A stretch of 64,000 nucleotides of DNA. It comes from Corbicula japonica. Its lineage: Eukaryota; Mollusca; Bivalvia; Venerida; Cyrenidae. Positions 59,640-64,000 of the stretch are shown here, piece by piece. The position numbers were made by a program, and so were the translations under genes. Location of the stretch: contig JAZAYU010000012.1 of the NCBI GenBank assembly GCA_038501625.1, forward strand, positions 1,178,001 to 1,242,000. The letters are read 5' to 3'. Position 1 is the stretch's first letter. Every line of letters begins with the position of its first letter. Below the pieces are notes generated by a model that was not told the DNA's origin, ran no database searches, and saw only the letters and a program-made list of their open reading frames with translations.

Positions 59640-60242
59640 GCTGAAATGAGCGTGTGCGCAGTTGAAAATAGATTCCTTTATTTTGTTTATTGTAAAATAG
59701 AAAATAGAAATAATAAATCACTGAGGAATTTGAATTTTCATGGCTTCTGATTGGCTACAAAATGTAGGGCGACTTCTAATAATGCTAAATGTCTATTCTC
59801 TTGCAGAGAAGCATGCTATAGCCAGGATGTGGTCCAAGGAGGTTGATGAACTAGGCATGTTGAACCAGTCAGAGAAAGGGGCAAAATGTTCACGTATCTT
59901 CAAAATTATACTGGTCATCTTCATGGTTGGGATTCTGGTATGTAGACATTGTGGATTTGACAAGAACTTCCCTTCTAACTATCCCTTAGTAAATGATAGA
60001 GTCTATTTAGACGTTTCTATAGAAAATAGAAGCTGCGCTCGTTTCGGCTTCTATTTTCTATAGAAACGTCTTAATAGACTGTATCCGACTTAGAAGTTGC
60101 CCTACATTTGTAGTCATGCGCAGCTGCAAATAGATCGATCAATTTTGTTTATTCTAAAATAGAAAGGAGTTCTATTGAAATAAGTGGCTGATGAATTTGA
60201 ATTTTCAAAGCTTCTGATTGGCTTCAAATGTAGGGCAACTTC
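59640..60242 (+). repeat. Direct repeat pair flanking a candidate exon
   Basis: 59640-59775 and 60105-60242 share GCGCAG(T/C)TG.AAATAGAT, TTTTGTTTATT.TAAAATAGAAA, GAATTTGAATTTTCA and CTTCTGATTGGCT.CAAATGTAGGGC. Between them, just right of the exon at 59807, is a hairpin with 34-base arms (60000-60033 / 60047-60080, one mismatch pair, TCTATAGAAAATAGAAGC core). Confidence 0.75.
59807..59937 (+). CDS. Candidate exon encoding a single membrane segment, unidentified
   Basis: A 131-base segment with a strong acceptor (GTCTATTCTCTTGCAG) and donor (ATTCTG/GTATGT). Two bases complete a split codon, then 43 codons end in phase 0. It reads KHAIARMWSKEVDELGMLNQ, then SEKGAKC and a hydrophobic run SRIFKIILVIFMVGIL that would span a membrane and continue in the next exon. 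G+C is higher than in the surroundings. I do not recognise the family. No partner exon was found in the remaining 4 kb. Confidence 0.5.
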
Positions 60243-60704
60243 AAAGCTGGGATTTGAATTAATTCAGATTCTAGCATTTTGATGCAAGCAGATTTGATTT
60301 TTTTTCCATTTTTGACCCCTCATTATTAGCTTGGGGTCATTTTGATGCAGGAGAATTTTTAAAAGAGGTCAACTTTTGCAAAAATAAAGAAAACTATTGT
60401 GTACATTTCATTTTCAAAATGAAGTAAACCTTTATTTAAATGAAGTTAGTGCAATTTTATAAGTAGTAAGTTCACTTAGTCTAAATAAAAGATATGACTC
60501 GTGACGATCTGATAATGAACCCATTCTCAACAGGAATCAGATGACCCCTGGTTTTCAAAAACTATTGAACCCCCTGCCTAAGTGTTTGACTATTATTTTG
60601 TGATTCAATCATACAATGCCTTCCAGAAGTTATTTCTTGGAAAAAAAATTTCTTGGATGAAAAAAAACACATTTTAAAATTTTTGTCAATGATAATTATA
60701 CATA

Positions 60705-61049
60705 CGGAACGGATGTGCCGGCTGATCTGGATCTACACTGGTCGCACATGTGTAAAAATGGGGATATATGTAGGAAAGGGTTAAACTTAAGTGATCTTTT
60801 AATAAGATCACATAAGTTTAACCCTTTCCTCCATATATATACGCATTTTTATGCATGTGCGACCTAGATCAGTCGGCACATTTGACTGTCTGATCAGGAT
60901 CTGCACTGGTCGCATTTTGGTCAGAGATAACCTCACAAATCAAAAAGCGAACAGTATAGATCCTGATCAGACGGCACTGATGTGCCAGCTGATCTGGATC
61001 TGAACTGTTCGCCGATGCATTAAAGGTGTATCTAAGGAGAAAAGGGTTA
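60705..61049. mobile_element. Clam-type GATC-rich MITE (family C), full copy plus inverted half copy
   Basis: 60819-61049 runs from TTAACCCTTTCCTCC to an end of GGAGAAAAGGGTTA, with inner GATCTGCACTGGTCGCATTT and GATCCTGATCAGACGGCAC blocks. 60705-60800 is a half copy in the opposite orientation. The joint is a palindrome (TTAAACTTAAGTGATCTT / AAGATCACATAAGTTTAA around 60800). Confidence 0.75.
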
Positions 61050-62318
61050 CCTTACTATATTGCCTGTTGATAATGGTACACTCGACTGTGTATTGATTGG
61101 TCAAATTAGGTCAAACACTAAATTATTAATGTTATGTTCAGAAAACCTTGGACAATTGGTACTCTTATTCCCTCTTGGTTTATTGATCGTGAAAACTACA
61201 CTTAGTAAACACTTACCAGTAAAGTCTATTGCACCCATTTGTCAATATAAATATTTCATTTCTTTATTGATTTAGTTACATTCGACATTAATAATAATGA
61301 CATTGTATTAATCAGTTGTTTGGGGGCGGGGGTTGCTTGCTTCAGGGTAACTACTGTTCCATGCCACAGTCTCAGATGTAAAGATCATAAATCTGAGATT
61401 GTGTTTTTCCAGTTAATGTAAAATAGCCACTAAATATCATGAAACTTATCAGTTTACAACAATGTAACATTGATTTTTACATGAAATATAATCATGCACA
61501 GAGTTCAAGTAGCTCATTTTGCAGTAAAGTGACTCGACACTATTAAAGTTATAGTCCATCCATCCATCACAAAGGTTGCATTTTGAAATAAAATGACCAT
61601 AGAATAAAGTTAGGCCCATTAAAACAACTTTTAAATTAATTCTTATGACTCCATTTATACAGGTTTAATCAACAGGCAAACAGTCTAGATTTAGATCAGC
61701 CGGCACATTTGTGCTGTCTTAACAGGATCTCCACTGCTTGCTTTTAGATTCATAAAGTTATTTCTGACTGAGAACCGAACACACTGAAACTAAAAGTCTG
61801 CCTTTTATAAGATTTTGATGGTTATTATTTGTTCCTTCCTTCAGGCTGGTATTAGTTATTCTATAAACTTTGTGTAATTTGGGATATTTGGAATACCGCT
61901 AAGTTTTATTATGGTTTTAATGTAAAACTTTGGCAGTACATCTTTCAAAATTCAGTTATTGCTATAATAGTAAATGGAAAGAACTTTGCCAGTTCTTAAA
62001 ACGAATCTTATCTTAAGTATTTAACCTTAAAACATTTCCTCCATAAATACACCTTAATTGCGAGGGCGAACAGTTTAGATTTTCTGTAACAATTTTAGTA
62101 ATTCCTAAGCATACCGCTTTATAATTTACAAGATCGGCTTCAAATTATGCATTTTTACGGAAATTCAAAACAAAATGGCGGACAACAACAAAAGGTGGGA
62201 GGCCAGACGGGGAAATTAAGGCACGTGAAGTTCATATCTACGGCCGATCCGTAAATATGGATATACATCAGCGGCAAATTATCCAATCAAATTCAAGGAA
62301 ATTTCTTTGCATTATAAT
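61050..62318. other. Spacer with one degenerate family C copy
   Basis: 61675-61805 carries AGATCAGCCGGCACATTTGT and AGGATCTCCACTG, a decayed family C copy. 62160-62200 holds an ATGGCGGACAACAACAAAAG start-like motif followed by a stop after 14 codons. No gene supported. Confidence 0.5.
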
Positions 62319-62570
62319 AAAAATGCGTATATATGGAGGAAAGGGTTAACACCATAAATCAAATTTATCTCAAAATTGAACAGTATTGTTACAGATCAGC
62401 TGGCACATTCCTGCCTTTTGATCAGGATCTTCACAAATCAATTCAGAAATGACATAATGAATTAAAATGCAAACAGTGTAGATTCTTATCACAGATGTGC
62501 TGGCTGATTTAAATCTACACTGTTTGCCCATGGATAACAGCCATATCCCATGGGGTATTTTTAAGGGTAA
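62319..62570. mobile_element. Family C copy (rearranged)
   Basis: Begins with an inverted end (ATGCGTATATATGGAGGAAA-GGGTTA), then AGATCAGCTGGCACATTCCT, TGATCAGGATCT and AAATCTACACTGTTTGCCCA. Order and orientation differ from the full copies. Confidence 0.6.
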
Positions 62571-63227
62571 GAGACAGCCCGAGTGACTTCCCATCAGCAC
62601 CACAATGATGCATTGCCACCACAACACATTGCATTCACAACATAGTGAAAAATCGGAACAGTCATTTCATATGTTATAATTAAAACTTGTAGCAAACATC
62701 AGACTACCAGGTTTATTGCATCGGGGTTACAGTGTGTGCAGCTATAATCTGTTAGACATATTGTGGCAGTTTTATGATGATCAATATACCAGCCAAAATT
62801 GATGATTATGACATGTAAAGATTTGGGTAGAAGCTATAATATGATGATTTCTACATACTTTTATGAATGTTCGGATAGGAAATTGGCTTCCAGAAACTGA
62901 TATAGTATCCAAATACCCAGAGATTTTTTTGGAATCTCTTATATAAATTATTACGGTTATTTACATTCACATAAAAGTAGCATTTTTTGCTTTTTGCATA
63001 CCATTACTATGAATGTGATGGTTTCACTGTTCAAAATTGAAACAATATGGCATACTTGTTTACCAAACAGAATATTTCATTGACAAGCATAATTTATACA
63101 CAGTTTACAAATAAAACACATTAATAATAAATGATTTACTCTATGTGTGACCTTTCCATATAATTCTAACCTGTTTATTGATCTATTTGATGAGGGACAT
63201 GATTGTCCTAGACTGCTTCATCTTATG

Positions 63228-63462
63228 CCTTTCCTCCATTTATACGCATTTTTATGCATGTGCGATCAGTGTAGATCTAGATCAGCTGGCACATCATTCT
63301 GTGCCATCTGATCTGGATCTGCACTGGTTGCATTTTGGTCAGAAATTACCTAACGAATCTTAAAGTGAACAGTACAGATCCTGATCAGATGGCACGGATG
63401 TGCTGATCGGGATCTTAACTGTTCACCCACGCAATAAAGGTGTATCTATGGAGGAAAGGGTT
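63228..63462. mobile_element. Family C MITE, full copy
   Basis: 235 bases, from CCTTTCCTCCATTTATACGC to GGAGGAAAGGGTTA, with the same inner blocks as 60819-61049 (GATCTGGATCTGCACTGGTT, AGATCCTGATCAGATGGCAC). No coding function. Confidence 0.75.
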
Positions 63463-63529
63463 ATACAATGCAAATAAATGACTGTGAAGTGTGAATGGAA
63501 TGTTTTTTAATGCTGTAGAGTTAACCTTT

Positions 63530-63700
63530 TAATCAATGAATTACCACTTGGACAACCAGTGTAGATCCAAATCTATCTGATCAAGATCTAATCGCAACAG
63601 TGTTCTCTTTTTGATTCACTACTTTATTTATGACCAAAAAGCAGTGGATCTACACTTGCTTCGCATGTGTTAAAATGTGTATTCATGTAGTAAAGGCTAA
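63530..63700. mobile_element. Family C copy, degenerate
   Basis: CAGTGTAGATCCAAATCTAT, GATCAAGATCTAATCGCAAC and GTGGATCTACACTTGCTTCG are recognisable family blocks; the ends are eroded. Confidence 0.5.
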
Positions 63701-63790
63701 AGATTCAGCTTTGGATGTTCAAGATTTAATAACACTTCATTTGTTGACGTAAATTTATTTTTGTATTATTTTTTGTTGCCTGCGATAGCA

Positions 63791-63810
63791 GGTTAGGGTT
63801 AGGGTTAGGG
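63791..63810 (+). repeat. Interstitial telomere-like tract
   Basis: GGTTAGGGTTAGGGTTAGGG: three and a third TTAGGG units in otherwise ordinary sequence. Confidence 0.9.
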
Positions 63811-64000
63811 ATCCTAATGTCCGTCAGCATTGTTGTCAGCATCATCCTGTAGTCCCCAAGCTTTAACATGAAACTTAATGTCTATAACTTTGAAAGTTCT
63901 TGTCCTATTACTTCATATTTGGAATATATCATCATCATGAACAGCAACATCGGTTACAACAAGAATGGTAACTCCTGTTTGACTATTTTTTGAGTTATGC
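63811..64000. other. Right edge
   Basis: No feature recognised after the telomere-like tract. Confidence 0.5.

Noticed and set aside
1..64000. CRISPR array, bacterial operon or phage-like module
   Set aside because: Introns, AT-rich spacers, eukaryotic splice sites and animal transposons dominate; no regular spacer array or prokaryotic gene spacing is present.

Overview
The window is AT-rich, intron- and transposon-dominated animal DNA. It looks like a bivalve mollusc (clam-like) genome. The reasons are an NMDA-type glutamate receptor gene, a large-lipid-transfer-protein-like gene remnant, many short palindromic elements with terminal inverted repeats (TIRs), tRNA-derived short interspersed elements (SINEs), Penelope-like retroelements of the Naiad type and a short vertebrate-type TTAGGG tract. 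The taxonomic call is inference.

One host gene is well supported. The last four coding exons of a GRIN3-like NMDA receptor subunit lie on the + strand (6723-6873, 9046-9336, 15693-15769, 19704-20595). Their splice phases are compatible throughout. They encode the end of the S2 ligand-binding lobe, the last membrane segment and a long cytoplasmic tail ending in a coiled coil and a Thr-Pro-Val C terminus. The introns hold several short inverted-repeat elements. A second locus, on the - strand at 46435-47810, has a TATA box, a signal-peptide exon and two further short exons typical of the N terminus of vitellogenin/apolipophorin-like proteins. About 14 bases later it runs into a von Willebrand D exon that belongs at the C terminus of such proteins, so it looks like a locus collapsed by an internal deletion. 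Two further exon-like segments have good splice sites but no recognised family (32417-33099 on -, 59807-59937 on +).

Layout. 1-2.5 kb: decayed non-LTR retrotransposon (LINE) with a mariner-like element inserted in it. 2.5-21 kb: GRIN3-like gene and flanks. 21.9-28.5 kb: Penelope-like copies A, B and B2, separated by a 1.8 kb TIR element and followed by repeats. 31.3-34 kb: unrecognised coding segments and a LINE tail. 34.3-39 kb: repeats and the best Penelope-like copy (C). 39.8-42 kb: a 2.2 kb purine-only minisatellite. 42.5-44.8 kb: tandem duplication carrying a MITE (miniature inverted-repeat element), plus SINE-like tRNA heads. 46.4-47.8 kb: the lipid-transfer remnant. 48-64 kb: a dense patchwork of TIR elements, palindromes and clam-type GATC-rich repeats, ending with an interstitial telomere-like tract.

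The most striking observation concerns the Penelope-like elements. Copy B has its GIY-YIG endonuclease upstream of the start of the reverse-transcriptase (RT) region, which is the permuted Naiad order. The two copies that cover the linker and RT fingers (B2 and C) both carry in-frame TGA codons at the same two positions where cysteine is expected. This fits selenocysteine recoding, which has been reported for Naiad elements of clams.
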